DNA of 64,000 bases from Sparassis latifolia. Taxonomy: Eukaryota > Basidiomycota > Agaricomycetes > Polyporales > Sparassidaceae. The notes under the pieces were generated by a model. The model had not been told where the DNA came from and made no database searches. It saw only the letters and a list, made by a program, of their open reading frames with translations. The stretch lies in contig CM031558.1 of the NCBI GenBank assembly GCA_018466975.1, positions 2,232,001 through 2,296,000 on the forward strand, read 5' to 3'. A program made the position numbers and the translations under genes. Below, piece by piece: positions 1-12,616 of this stretch (position 1 is the stretch's first letter; the number at the start of each line of letters is the position of its first letter).

Positions 1-3000
1 AGTCTCTAACGACCTAGCGGTAGGACATCCGCCCTCCCGACGTACGACCAGGATGGGTCTCCGACAGGAAGGCATTAACACACCAGGGTGCAAGTTCCGG
101 AGACCTCCTGCGGCATGTCGTAACAAAGTCTTCGGGTCCGACGACCACGACCACGCACGCCGGACGTCGGATATGCCGTACGTCCGTCGCTCGACGTGAT
201 TCCGCTCGTTCCTTCTACCATTTGAATTCGTTGCGGTGACTTCGTGCACAAAACCGAATTAATGCGTAATGCTCAGTGACGGTCCACTGCGGCCCAAGAT
301 CCTTCAGATCCAACTGTCCGAATTGTGTTGGATTGCAGCATTCAGCCCAAGGATGACATGCGAGTAACAGAACCACGGAGCTCCAGACATCCCGGGTCCT
401 AGCAGGTGTGTTCTACATTCCCCGTTTCCGTACTGCCAGTTGCACGTTCACTGTCAGTGGCGGGAATACCAAATTGCTGCGCAACCTCTCGGACAAGACA
501 AGCCAAGCTTCACCATTTTCTTACCGTCGGATTGTGTCGAGCCTTCGACGACGGGTCCACCTGCTCATAAGCACCGCATCCGGAATTACCTGGAAGGTAT
601 TTGGAATGGCCTGAGGCACACAGAATCGGATTCGTCTCACCTTCCACAACCCGCTGGCATCGCGAACGGGGACCTCCAGTGGCGATTCTAGCGTACAGCC
701 GGCATCCTGAACGCCATGACGTCCGCACGCCGCGATGTCATGATAGCACATATAATTGGCACATACACCCAGCACATGAATCCTCTACCACCACACTAGT
801 GATTACAGCGTATACACGTACATTGTGTGAGCGCTCCGGGGCGTAATTGCACCCACTGCTCACGATCCAGTGAGATCGGTGCCCGAGCGAATCGGGATCG
901 GGATCGTGGAGGCTGTGAGCCCTCCGCTGGATGACGTGCCAAAATGAGCATAATAAACGTTCAAGTTGTTACATGAACGCGCGAGTTCAACGTGTACACA
1001 AAGGGAGCACAATGTGGCGCGAAACAGAAGGTTTCGCAGTCGGAGCGTAAGTTACTGCGCACCTAACGCATTGAACCCTAGTGCGAATCCGAAGGCTTCG
1101 CATCTGGAGCTTCCTGCATATAAACGAGTTGATTCCCCGCAGAAATCCTCACAGCCGCATCATTAATTAATGATATCGATCCACGTCAATAGCTAGTACG
1201 AACTCTGAGGGATATGCGCATACGCACCCGTCCGGCGAGGACTCGCCGGCTCCATGAACATGCATACAACATCCACGTGAAGCCCACTAGTCTCGCCAAC
1301 GGAACCGCTGAGTTGCGACGGGGTATCTACACCGGGCGCGCAGCCCGTTCCACCCACCATCTCCGGATCCCGACGGGCAACCGCAACGCGCACGCGTCTG
1401 CACGCGTCCAGCACGACGACCACGACATTGACAAGCCTGCATCACCGCAGTCCGTCGCGATCTCGCGCCACGCCGGTTGGCGCTGATAGACAGCTTCCCG
1501 TTCATCTCATCCATCTCGCCCTGGTCTACATCTTATCATCGACCAGAGGCTTCGCGCGTGGCTGCCACCGCGCCCTTCCTGGCCCGCCTCCGAGTATCAC
1601 TCCACCCGTACATATGTGATCCAGTCGATGTATATACGTCCCGCAAGGGAGGGGATGATTCTAACTTCAAGACCGCGTGAGCGCAAACTGACCGGTTTGA
1701 CGACGTTCGCGCCCGCGATCATGATCGATGCATAGTTAGATGTCGGGTGTCAATTGAGATGTTGGCCGCCATCGAGAACACTGAACCCCAGAATTCAGAA
1801 CTCAGAACTCAAAGATACGAGCCGGGGAACGTGCCGCCGGATCGCGCTGGTTGAAACCAAGCATTCACAGTCGTTCACTATTTGAATCACGAACCGGTCC
1901 TCGAGCCTTGTGGCGTGTCAGGATGACACGGGCGCTGATGCAGGCGTGCAGGTGTCGCCGGGGTGGTGGACCAGAGGAAGAAGGGCGACCACGGGTGCCG
2001 GAGCACTCCAGCCGTTCGATCACGGCTGGTCGGTCGACTGGCGAGATCCTTGTGGCCTGTGATGATGATGCCAAGGCTGATGGAGATGTACGTTGTGCAT
2101 ATGTCGCCGGGCTGGGAGAGCGATGGGGTCGCAGTGATTTTGTCTAAGCAGTAGCGTCGAAGCTTTCCACTCGACGAGCAATCCGTTCAAGCTCGGGGCG
2201 CCGAACCTTGGGGCAAACCGTCTGAGCTTGGCGAAACGAAGAACCATTGAATCACGAATTAAGAGGCCGCACCGACAGCAGAACGCAAAAAACTGGAGCA
2301 GACAGTGACGTCGCGACACTGACACTTGTCAGATCGACTCGAAGACACAAGCCTTTAGCAGATAGCCCTGGAAGTGGACACCTATAGGTCAGTCCGCCGC
2401 TAAGCAGTGTATAGAGCGTGCAGGGCGTGGACGCCGCTGAGAGAAAGACGTGCGGGCCATTTGGAATGCATGGTGGTCGGTGGTCCGCTGTCCTTCCGGG
2501 GCGGAGAACACAGAATGAGCCGGAGACGAAGCAGAAGCAGAAGCGCAGCAACCGCGGGCGTTCCCGATAGCTCGCACTGCGGGACTCTCGCGGGAGACGA
2601 GATAAACCAAGGCGGTCGCGAAGGGGGAGACACTTTCACGGTTCGCACAAGCATAGTCTATATTCACGCGCCAGAACAAAGAGAAGAGCAGAAGCAGGGA
2701 GAGCACGGGCGAACCCGATGTCCGCGCCTGCGGATCGATCGCGGGAGATACTGTACTGCACTGAAGGCTTTGGGCGAATTTGCACGATGGGAAGACAGGC
2801 AGGCAACTTCACTCTGAGTACAGGAGACCGAGATACGCCACATTGAAGGAGTAGCGTGTCCGGCAGCGCTGAGCGCTCGTGTGTCGCGTGCTTGGGCTTG
2901 GGCGGGTCCGAATCCGAGCCGGCGGTACTGCTTTGGTGCACATGGAGGTGGACGCGAACATCGCAAGTGGGGGACCATGAGGCTGGCAGGTAGCGAAGTT

Positions 3001-4214
3001 GCCTGTCTGTAGTGTTGACCGGTGACCACTTGCCACTGGCAGGGAACGGACATGTGAGTGCATGTGTATTCAAAGTCGAGGTGCGCAGCAGGTTCAACAA
3101 AGCTTCGCAGAAGCGGCCGAGGCACAGCCACCGGCGCGGAGGAAAGCACACATGCAGTTGAAAGGGGGCTGTGGCTGAAGCCAGCGCTTGCACCCTGTGG
3201 AAGGAAAATGACGGCATGATCATGAGCATTCCGCCTGTCACAACAGTGTCCTCTGACGATATCGATGGCTGGTGCTGCGAGCGTCGTCAGCAGGACCCTA
3301 ACTAAGATCTGTCAATATGTACATGCGAGCGGTTTTGCGAACAGGTAATGGCTGGGGCGTAAGCACGGGCAGAGCGTAAGAACACGTACGCGAGGGGAAG
3401 TGGGATGGGGAAAGTGTCAGAGGCTGAGGATCATGTTCTCGCCATCTGGCATCCGGCCATCGCAGAGTTGTTAGGGTGTAAAGATGATGATGGGTAGTTA
3501 CCAGAGAGGATCAAAGTGAGCTAAGTAAAGCCAAAGGAAGGCGCTGAAGTGAGAGTGGATGGCCGAGAGGGCCAGATGAGAGACTCTGCGGGCGAAGGAC
3601 GGCGAAATGTTCGCAAGTCGCTCGTCGCTGTCGGCGACGCTGTGCCAGACAAGCGTGGTGGCGGCGGCGAGATCGCTGGGAGACTTGCCTTTCTGGGGAC
3701 ACAGCCGCCGAGGACGACCGGGCAGGCGCCGGAGAAGCCAATGGGAAACCCCGAGCCACGTGGCGCCGGCCCTGGGCGCTCTGCGCGGGCAATGCCGGGG
3801 CGCTCGTCAAGAATATCGATAGCAATGGGACTCCGGGAGCTGCAGTGCCCCCGCGTAACGTTATTCCTGCAGTGCAAGCGGTGCCTTGTTGGACGAGCTA
3901 GTGCAAGGACTTGCGGGGAAGGTGGTGGACGCAAAAAAAATGAGGACAGAGAGTAAGGAGAGGGGTGATGAGGGGTGAAACGGGAATCAGCGGAGTGTGA
4001 ATTGAAAGCCTTGGACGAAAGGCAGACAACTGATTCATAAGGGATCCGCCCAGTGGCAACTCTCCAGGACGCGTCCTCAATAGCCATCGCAAGTCTTTCT
4101 TCACTCACAGCCTCAGCACCTTCCCCTCGTCCCCCCCACCACAGCCTTGCCGAGCCTTGGCCAAATATTCTCTCTCTCGACCCCTACAAGTGCATCGCAC
4201 AAGGGCACCACACA
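1..4214. other. Gene-free left flank and promoter/5' leader of the Crz1-type gene
   Basis: I find no convincing protein gene here. Open frames on both strands are short or of low complexity, share no recognisable motif and cannot be joined by good splice sites into a family I know. The part from about 2.4 to 4.2 kb just upstream of the zinc-finger gene is probably its promoter and 5' leader. A GTG-initiated in-frame extension back to about 4053 exists, but the first ATG in that frame is at 4215. The first 2 kb could be old, decayed repeat sequence, but I see no terminal repeats. Confidence 0.5.
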
Positions 4215-6766
4215 ATGGACCCGATCCTCGTATCCTCGTACATACCCGACCAGCCCGATTTCTCGTCTGAGTTCCAGTCTCCTCAGTCAAACCAGTTCGA
4301 CGGCTCGCCCAACCAGGGTTCACCCTACGAGTCCTTTGACTATCCCCAGGACAGTGCCCATTTCCCTCACACGCCCTCTTATAACGGCTCCTACCAGAAT
4401 TCGCCCTACTCGAACTACTCTGACCTTCCTCCCTTTGACGGTCCGGACGACAACAATCTCGGTCTATTTCCCGAAAGCCATCCTTCCGCTGTCAACATCC
4501 CAGAGTACGATCCCGTGGATTTTGACGTGCCCACCTCTACTGGCCTCTTGCTCGACGACGGCTTTATGTCCGGTCTGCCAGGTCATCCACACATATCTGT
4601 AACGTCCTTTGACCCAAAACCTTCTTCACCGGGCCTATTTGATCACAGCTCCCCTGCCTCCAGTAACGGCGCCGAGGACGACTCACGTAGCCGCGCATCG
4701 TCCTCCTCATCCTACGTGCACCCTAACTCCCCCCACATGGATTTCGCCCAGAACTTTGAGAGCATGCGGTTTGACTCCCCAAATTGGGCTTCCGGTCCTC
4801 TCCCTCCAATCGACAGGTCGTCCCCTCCGGCCCTCAAACCGCCGTCACCCCCGCAATTGGTCATCCCCGACTCGTCCACCAGTCCTTCTGTTACAGGCAT
4901 GGATTCGCCTCCGATAATCAATGCACCAGACGGCGATGGTGGTATGCCAACGGGGCCTCAGCTGCACATTGTTCCAGCTACTCCCGTCTCGGGGGGCGCA
5001 GGGGCAGCGCAATCAGTTCCGTTCCAAGCCACGCTGGCGAATTTGCATACAGGTGGGTTCGCGTCCCTCACGCGGTCGAATATAGTTAATTTGCTGTCGT
5101 TGCCATGCGCGTCAGGAGGATCGCAGGGCGTGCAGCCACCCGATGTCGCGAGCTGGAACCGTCAGTCGCAGATGCAGCTGGTGTCGTCCGCGCAGAACGC
5201 GAGATTGGACTCGTCCCAGTTCGCCGATCAATCTTTCACCTACCCCGGATCAGACAACAATCACGAAGTGTCCACCTCGGGGATGGCCTATGGCTCTGAA
5301 ACGCCTCTGTCCCATCCCGCTGGCCAGGGGCAGTCGCACCAGTTCCTCTTCCCGCAAGGAATGCAGCGGTCACGCAGCCTATCGGACACATCCCTTCGTC
5401 CGCCCGCGTGGGACACGCCCATGATGAACCCGCTCGGTCACCAAGGGTCCAGCGCCGGTGCAGATGGAAATAGACTCGGTTCCCACGACGCGCGCCGTCC
5501 CGGTACCACCGTTAACATGAACGACGTCCTTCCGGGACCGTCGTCGTCCCCTCTCCTCTCAGGCACCCTCTCGCCGTCCCAGACGCAGCTCCGCCACCCT
5601 TCCTCTGCGGGCCCGCACACCGTGACGTTCGGCATGCAGCCTTCGCCGCTCTTGCAGCCCTTCGCGTTCCAGGACTTCCTGACGCCCGAGTCGGCCACCT
5701 GCTTGCGGCGCGCCAAGTCGGACAGCATCCGCACTCATCGGCAAGTGCGCTCCGAGGATCTGCGCTACATCCACTCGAACCCGGGGGCGCCGGGCCTCTC
5801 GGGCATGGCGAGCGCGAACGGGATGCGCTACCCGCCGCCGTCGTCTTCGCAGCAGGACTTCATCCTTGCCACCCGCCAGTTCTTGCACCCCGCGGCGGCG
5901 GCGGCGGAGCCCGTCGCGTCGATCACGCGCGGGTCCCACCAACGCCGCGCGTCGTCTGGCTCGCGCGAGCGATCCCCGGGCATGGGCGGCTGGAGCAGCG
6001 GCGCCAGCAGTGCGCGCGCGAGCCCGTACCCCAGCCCGTCCGTGAGTCCGCGTCCGGGGTATGGTGCGCTGCCGCCCGCGGATATGTCGATGCCGTCGAT
6101 GCAACGCATGGACGGGGGCATGCTCGGCATGGCACCGGGGCTGGGTAACGGCGCGCCGGCAGAGGTCCCGATGACGGTGTCCAAGGTGAATGTGACGACG
6201 CCGAGTACGGCGGACGCGAGCCAGAAGCGCCGGAAGCAGCCTGCGAACTTTGCGTGTCCGGTGCCCGGGTGCGGCAGCACGTTTACGCGGCACTTTAATT
6301 TGAAGGGTGGGTTTACTCTCGTCGTTGTTGGACTAATTTTTTTGTGTGTGTGGGGCTGACGGGCGTGTTGCTTGCCAGGGCACTTGCGCTCCCACGCGGA
6401 GGAAAAGCCGTTCATGTGCAAGTGGCCTGGGTGCGGAAAGGGCTTTGCGCGCCAGCATGATTGCAAGCGGCATGAGCAGCTGCATCTGAATATACGGCCG
6501 TATCCCTGTGAGGGCTGCAAGAAGAATTTCGCGCGGATGGACGCACTCAATCGTCACTGTAAGTTGCTACCCTCGTCACCAGCTGCTGTAGTGCTGATGA
6601 CGTTTCAGTGAGATCTGAGGGCGGCGCCGAATGTAGAAAGATTCAAGATGAGATCACGCCGGCGAGCCTCGCGGCGGAAAACATGCAGGACATGTCCATA
6701 CAAGCTCAATCGAATCTGAAGCCCGAGCCTGATAGCGGGTGGCCCATGGGCGGGGTCATGATGTAG
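4215..6766 (+). CDS. crz1: Crz1-type C2H2 zinc-finger transcription factor (calcineurin-responsive)
   Basis: Predicted nuclear transcription factor that answers calcium/calcineurin signalling. Exons 4215-6306, 6379-6558 and 6609-6766 join in frame to 809 residues. The ATG at 4215 (context cacaATGG) is the first in frame. The long N-terminal part is Ser/Pro/Gln-rich and disordered, with an Ala run and SRSLSD/RAKSDS-like basic-serine stretches. Residues 125-130 read PHISVT, matching the PxIxIT calcineurin-docking pattern. Three fingers lie near the C-terminus: two C-X4-C-X12-H-X3-H fingers (FACPVPGC..., FMCKWPGC...) and a third C-X2-C-X12-H-X8-C finger ending LRSEGGAEC. That trio is characteristic of the Crz1 family. 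The first intron interrupts finger 1 after the FNLKG residues and the second cuts finger 3 after NRH. The family is normally dephosphorylated by calcineurin and then imported into the nucleus; here that is inferred from the docking motif and the finger set. Confidence 0.92.
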
Positions 6767-7740
6767 CCTCTGTTTCTGCCCTTTTTCCGACATTGCGCTC
6801 CGAGCATCTAATGGTCCGACTTGTACACCGGTTCCGATTTCGTTCACTGTCCATATCTATAGAGCGCTGCGGCGCCGTTTCGTTGTTTATGCTTTTTTTG
6901 ACTTTGCTGCACCACGTACACTACACCCTCGGACGCCTTGCGGTTCTTGTGAATATCCTACCAGCCTCGCTCGCTCGCTCTGCTCTCGCCTTCCTGCGTT
7001 ATGTTCACCGTCTGTTTTTCCTTTTTTTCGTTGTCTTCTCTGATTTGCTGCCCGTGGATTGAATGAAGGAAGTTGATGTTTTCCCCCCTGTAGTCCTGCG
7101 TCTGCTGCTCCTTGATTTTTTTGACCTTCGTCTGCTAATACCTCGCCTGCTTGATTGACTGACTGACTAGTACCCACTGATTGTAGCCTAGGATACTGGA
7201 GATCGGTATTTATTGTATTCCCAATGCATATGACGAAATATTCTATTATCCCTGCATTGACTCGCGCTCGCCGGCGTCGCACAAGCATTCTCGACACTGC
7301 GGCGACTTGGCGAACAATGAGAATGTGATTGTTGTGCGATTCGGAGAAAAAGAATAATCGCGAAGGAGAGTGTGTCCAGGTCGGGCACTGGCCCCGGAGC
7401 ATGTGCTCTCGGCCGCGGCGGGGGCCCTGTATATCCTCCGCTCCCGCTGCTCGCCCATCTCTCTCCTCGACACCGACTGCTGCACACAGCGACAACGATA
7501 ACGATAACAACATCTCACGCAGCGTACTCGAACCTTCTCGACCTCGAGCACGCCGTCGGTCACGGGAACACGCACCGCTCTCAAGCTCAGCCCGAATTCT
7601 AATCCGCACACACTGACACACTGAGCATCGACAACTCTCTCGCACCCGCCTTCGCTTCTTCCTCGTCACCGACCCCACCGCCTGCGCCGTCGACCATCTG
7701 CGTGTATTACCAGGGCATTGATCCGCCGCTGCCGCATACC
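6767..7740 (+). other. Intergenic stretch between Crz1-type gene and WD40 gene
   Basis: About 970 bp of T-rich then C-rich sequence, taken to hold the 3' UTR of the zinc-finger gene and the promoter of the next gene. The frame of the next gene stays open upstream of its first ATG back to 7603, after a TAA at 7600-7602, but contains no other ATG. No separate gene seen. Confidence 0.5.
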
Positions 7741-10700
7741 ATGACCCGCGGGATCTCGACGCTCCTGGCGTCCCCCGCGCCGTGCACCGCAGCGCCCGCG
7801 CGGGTGACCATCGGACATATGTGAGTGCTCTCTTCTTGTTTCTGTTTCTGGGGTCCGAAGGGGGGACGAGAGGCCGGCCGGGGGGTGTAAGGGGACAAGG
7901 GATCTTTCGCGTGATGAGTTCTGCCTGTCGCAGTGTTCCGCGGTGGAGGACTGCGTTTGCGGTAGCTTCGTGCGTGCGCTGTGGTCCAGCGTTTTATGCC
8001 GGCGCTGGGCGTTATGACGTTGGACCGCAGGAGCTTTAAGTGGGTCGCGCTTGACCTGTGTCTCCGTGGAGCCTCGGGAGAGGTTATATTGTGTTTTGAG
8101 CGCGCGCATAGTGCGGGCGGCGTCAGCACTCGCTCAGCGACTTGTATCGGCCCCGTCCAGCGGTCGGACGACGTATGTCGTGAAAGCGTATGGCCGTTGG
8201 TTATCGTGCGCGGTGACGGGATGACCTGTTGCGCGTTGCGTGGACGAGAACGCCGGAGTACGGTCAGCGTCTGTACTCCCCCCCTGTTCTTGTGGAGTCC
8301 GTAATTGCGGCCTGATGCCTGTAGAAGAGTGTTTAGAGGGACGTTTGTCTCCGGTGGACTGACTGATATTCTGCTTCAACCTTTGTGCCTCAGAATAGCT
8401 GTGTGGTCTAGCGTCCACTACAGTGTCCCACCATCTTTCGCTCATATTGTCAGCTTCAGCTACCGACGGTCAGAATTTGTCAAGACGCGGCGCTGCATCA
8501 TCATGACGTTGGCATGAGTGTCGAAGCTTCGCCCGATGGGTACCATCAGCTTCGAGCTTCTGCTGGAGCACAGCGTGTGCTATCTGCATGATATCGCTGG
8601 TCACGTCACTTGCCCCCTGTTGCTTTACTGGACGAAGTTCATTTCATTTGTGTTGACTTCGCACTTCCTGCGACCGATCCCCCTCTCATCGCCGTTGCAT
8701 CTGTTCTTTCCTCAGGCTGATTTCAATGTATCGATCCTTACTTTGCACTTTGCAGACAACTCCGCGACGTGCTCATCTGTCCACACGAACGAGGCATCGT
8801 GACGTACCCGCAGAACTGCTCGATCGTCGAGCATGATCTTGCGATACCGAACTCGGTACGTCTCTTGCTCTCCCGGCCGTCGGCACCGCGAGCCGCGCTG
8901 ATGATGAGCGCCTCGTGGCCGCAGACGCCCCGCCGCCTCGCCGACCTCGAGTTTATACCCAACTCCCTCTCCGCGCTCACTCTTCCCGACTCTGGCGACA
9001 CCCTCCTCGCTGCTGGCGGCCAGGAAGCGGAGCTCCACCTTTCATACTACTCGTCGTCGTCCTCGTCGCAAACTTCTGATGGCCGGCCTGGGCGTGCCCG
9101 CGGATTCGGCCGCAAGCAATGGGAGTCGAAATACATCATGGATGAAGCTTCGATCAATAACTCTGTGCTGCTGACGTCACTGAGCTTGACAGGCTCTCAT
9201 GAAAGCAGCGCTGAGCCCCGTGTGGTCGTCAGCAACAACGACCGCACTGTCAAATTTTTTGACGTCGCCGTGCGCGTGAGCGATGACGATGAGGAAGAGG
9301 TACCGCGGCTGTCCGATGTGGGCCAGCTGCATCTTGAAGTTCCCATTAACCATTGTGTGTATTTTGTTCCTGTTCAGTGGTGTCATAAACACTTACGATA
9401 GCACAGCGTCGATATCACCCGACGGGCGGACCCTCCTCTGCGTGGGCGACTCCCCCGACGTCTATCTGCATCGCGTAACTGGGGGTGCCCGCATCACGTT
9501 CGCGCCGATCGCGAAACTTTCACTTTCTCCATATCTGAGCGTAAATCCATATTTATCCTACTTATCAACATCGACTGTCCCCGCGTCGTTCTCAACCGCG
9601 TTTTCGAGTGATGGCTCCAAATTCGCCGTCGCGTCGCAGGAAGGAGTCGTCGCCATCTGGGACGTGCGCAGCACAAAACCGCTGAAGATTTTCCATACGG
9701 ATCAGACAAGGCCTTCTGGCCGTGAGGGCAACGGCGGTGCCAGTGGATGGCTGTACGAGTCCCCGTGGGACTGGACGAATTCAGGGCGGAGAGCGCCGGG
9801 CTGGGGCGTAAGGAGCATCAAATTCAGTCCGGCCGGTGTGGGTCGCGAAGTGATGACTTTTACGGAGGTATGCTGGACATCCGGTATTACTGAATCCTCC
9901 GCTGAATGTCTTCTCCTTAGCACACATCACTCTTGCACGTGATCGATGCGCGCACGTTCGACAAAGAAGAGATTGTGCGCGTCCCCAATTTCGATGTACC
10001 AGCGGCTCTCCAGCCGTTTCCGTCTCGGCGGTCATCATCACCGTCCCGCCAATCTCCGCCCTACGCTACTCCGGACCCGCCCCCACCGCCCCCACCGCGG
10101 ATTGTGCTGTTCAGCGGGGCGCTCGAAGACACTTTCCGGATACCATCGGCGGACAGCGACGGCCGATGGCGTCCACGATCTGACCGCGACAGACGACGGG
10201 GTCAGGAGGAGGCTGCAGACGAAGATGTCGACAGCATCATCGTCATCCCGCCGCTGGGCGACCGGGAGGTGGAAAATGACGTCCGGCGGTTACTCGGGCA
10301 GCATGGTCTGCACTCGCGCTCAATCACGCTGCTCAACCGCGAGGCGTCAGAAAACGACGGCGAGGGCGCTGGAGAAGAGATGGAGGTAGACGAGCTAGAG
10401 TCCGACTGCTTCTCTTCGCATACACCCTCCCGCGCGTCTTCACCTGTGCCACCCGCGGCTTCTGCATCAACGTCGCAGCTATCGCTGCAACCCTCGGCAA
10501 CGCGCCCGCTTGAGCTGCTTCGTCTGCCGCGACCCAGTGTTCTTGCACGTCGCGAGAGCACGGGCCCATATGCTACCCATCGCATGTCGGCCGCCGGAGG
10601 TCTTGCGCGGCGGCACAGGCGCAGCGGACAGCTGGACGCCCCTATGCCTGATGTAGACCAGGATCTGGCCGGTACTTGCTTTGACCCGTCGGGCGCGTTC

Positions 10701-10787
10701 GTGTACGTCGCGTCGGTGAAAGGCGTTGCGGAGTGGAAGGTGCGCGGGGCGGAGCAACGGTGGTGGACCGACCCGGGGTTCCTATGA
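7741..10787 (+). CDS. WD40 beta-propeller protein, DUF2415-like family
   Basis: Exons 7741-7820, 8756-9354, 9407-9867 and 9921-10787 join in frame to 668 residues. The ATG at 7741 has A at -3. The first junction gives VTIGH-IQLRDVLICPHERG and the second gives VPINHSSISPDGRTLL; both read smoothly. WD-type blades are visible: VVSNNDRTVKFFDVA, SSDGSKFAVASQEGVVAIWDV, a GVRSIKFSP strand, LLHVIDARTF, and a final CFDPSGAFVYVAS blade before EWKV and WWTDPGF. A low-complexity acidic/serine insertion of roughly 150 residues separates the last two blades. The layout matches a conserved but poorly characterised fungal WD-repeat family that I recall as DUF2415; the Pfam number should be confirmed. Molecular role unknown, probably a protein-interaction scaffold. 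The first intron of 935 nt is far longer than the others (52-53 nt). Could in principle have one more 5' coding exon. Confidence 0.82.
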
Positions 10788-11222
10788 AAGTCTCGTCTCA
10801 ACTGATGTGAAGAAGTGTCTTACTCGTCTATCTCGCTAGTTCTCAGTTGTGGACAACGTCGTTGATATGTTTGTTTAAATATCTGCTCTATCCCGGATCG
10901 TATACGTGTACCAATTTTTCTCGTGTAGTTTTATCACGACCAGATGTGTATCCTGAGGATTTTACTTATATTAATTTCATGTCGGAGTTCATCCCTGCTC
11001 TCAAACTACGTCTTGGCAATCAGATTGCCAGAAAGTAACTCGGACTCTGGACTTTATTTGTGCATGTCGGCAAGATTGTGCCGCCTTGATGTTCCACTCG
11101 GAGGAGCCAATAGGAAGCCACGAAGCCGATAGCTTTGGAATCTAACAGGTGCAAACAATCACTCAACGCCCTACTTAATCACCTGCGGCGGCCTTCGCCA
11201 AACTCTCAATCTAACCTCCGCG
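10788..11222 (+). other. Intergenic region upstream of cwc2
   Basis: 435 bp containing the 3' flank of the WD40 gene and the promoter of cwc2, AT-richer than the flanking coding DNA. A CT-rich leader runs into the ATG at 11223. No further gene seen. Confidence 0.5.
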
Positions 11223-12494
11223 ATGAGCTCGAACGTCGATTCCGCTGAAACGCAGACTGCTGTAGTGAAGAAGCAGAAGAAGCAGAAGCCTGCCCGCAAG
11301 CAAGTCAAGCCTGGCGAGGTAGAGAAAAAGGAGGCACCGCAGACTGGGAAGGAGTACAGTGAGTTATCAGCGCATAAACAGCTTCTTTACTACAGTGCTG
11401 ACATTGTGACGCAGATATCTGGTACAACAAATGGGCAGGAGGTGACCGTGAGGACAGCTACTCAAAGTGCGTAGTAACCGCGGTATCTCACTCACATAGT
11501 ATTCTGACATTCGGCTAGCAAAACGAAGTCGCAGACACGCTGTAACATCCGCAAAGATTCTGGGCTCACTCGCGCAGACACAACAGGGGTGAAGTACTGC
11601 TGCCTTTTCTTCTCGCGCGGTTGCTGCCCGTACGGCTGGGAGTGTGAGTACTTGCACACACTCCCGGACGCGTCTAAAGCGCTGCCCGACACGTCCAAGG
11701 ACTGCTTCGCGCGCGACAAATTCTCAGACTACCGTGACGACATGGGCGGCGTGGGTAGCTTCACGCGGCAGAATAGGACGCTATACATCGGGCGGATCAA
11801 GGAGACGGGCACCGGTGTTGAGACGGAGGAGGTCGTGCGGCGGCATTTTAAGGAATGGGGAGAGATCGAGAAGAGTACGTCGTTCCCCTCATTGCTTCCG
11901 TAGCTGGTTACTGACTCGTACTGTCCATTAGTTCGAGTGCTGCAGTACCGCAGCGTCGCATTCGTGACGTATGTATCGGAATCCCACGCTCAGTTCGCCA
12001 AGGAGGCTATGGCGTGCCAGTCGTTAGACAATGACGAGATCCTCAACGTCCGCTGGGCGACCGAGGACCCCAACCCCGTCTCGAAAGTGACTGAAAAGCA
12101 GCGGCTAGAGGAGATCGGGCGCGAAGCCATCCAGGCCCGAATGGACCCCCGGATCGTGGACGCGATGAGAGCAGTGCGGGCTCTGGAAGACGGAGACGTG
12201 TTGGATGATGAGGAGGAAACCGTGGATGGTGAAGGGGAGGCCGAACCACAGGCGAAGAGGCGGAGACTGGAGATTGAGGATGCTCGGGATACACCTCCCG
12301 AGGTTGAGCCCGTTCCAAAGCAGGAGCAGCCGCAGCAACCGACAGGACTGCTAAGTGCGGATACCCTGGAGGGTTTGAAGTATTTTGCAGAGATTCGGAA
12401 GCGAAATGCACTGGCTAACAACCCAGTAAAGGTGGCTGCTGTGCCACCACCAAGAGGTTTGGGCCTCGCAGACTACGGTAGCGACGACGAGTAA
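11223..12494 (+). CDS. cwc2: Pre-mRNA-splicing factor Cwc2 (CCCH zinc finger + RRM)
   Basis: Component of the Prp19/NTC part of the spliceosome that contacts U6 snRNA in the family. Exons 11223-11358, 11415-11466, 11519-11874 and 11932-12494 join to 368 residues, close to the usual family length. After a Lys-rich N-terminus come the conserved block NIWYNKWAGGDRED, then NKTKSQTRCNIRKDSG leading into the CCCH finger (CCLFFSRGCCPYGWECEYLH). Then follow the Torus/linker region with DKFSDYRDDMGGVGSF and an RRM with RNP2 RTLYIGRI and RNP1-like RSVAFVTYVS, continuing to LNVRWATEDPNP. The C-terminal half is acidic, with a basic AKRRRLE patch, and ends GLADYGSDDE. Introns are 52-57 nt with canonical GT-AG ends. 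Its stop lies only 122 nt from the stop of the convergent tma46-like gene. Confidence 0.95.
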
Positions 12495-12616
12495 TTCCAG
12501 TGTTGATATATTGCACACGGGACATACAGCATATACCATAAAGCATGCATATGCAGGATGCGTAATGTATGAGATGTCCGTGCACACGACCATGATGAAT
12601 GTACAACAAATACCAC

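Noticed and set aside
2636..3241. 201-codon minus-strand frame upstream of the zinc-finger gene
   Set aside because: Mixed composition with no domain, overlapping open frames in other phases, and no splice partners; likely chance in GC-balanced promoter DNA.
5559..6293. Long minus-strand open frame (244 codons) across the Crz1-type gene
   Set aside because: It is an Arg/His-rich shadow of GC-rich codons in the zinc-finger gene. No motif, and the plus strand is clearly the coding one.
9359..9377. A 19-nt intron that would also restore frame in the WD40 gene
   Set aside because: Too short for splicing. The 52-nt intron 9355-9406 has a good donor, branch-like TTACGAT and acceptor, and yields the smoother NHSSISPDG sequence.
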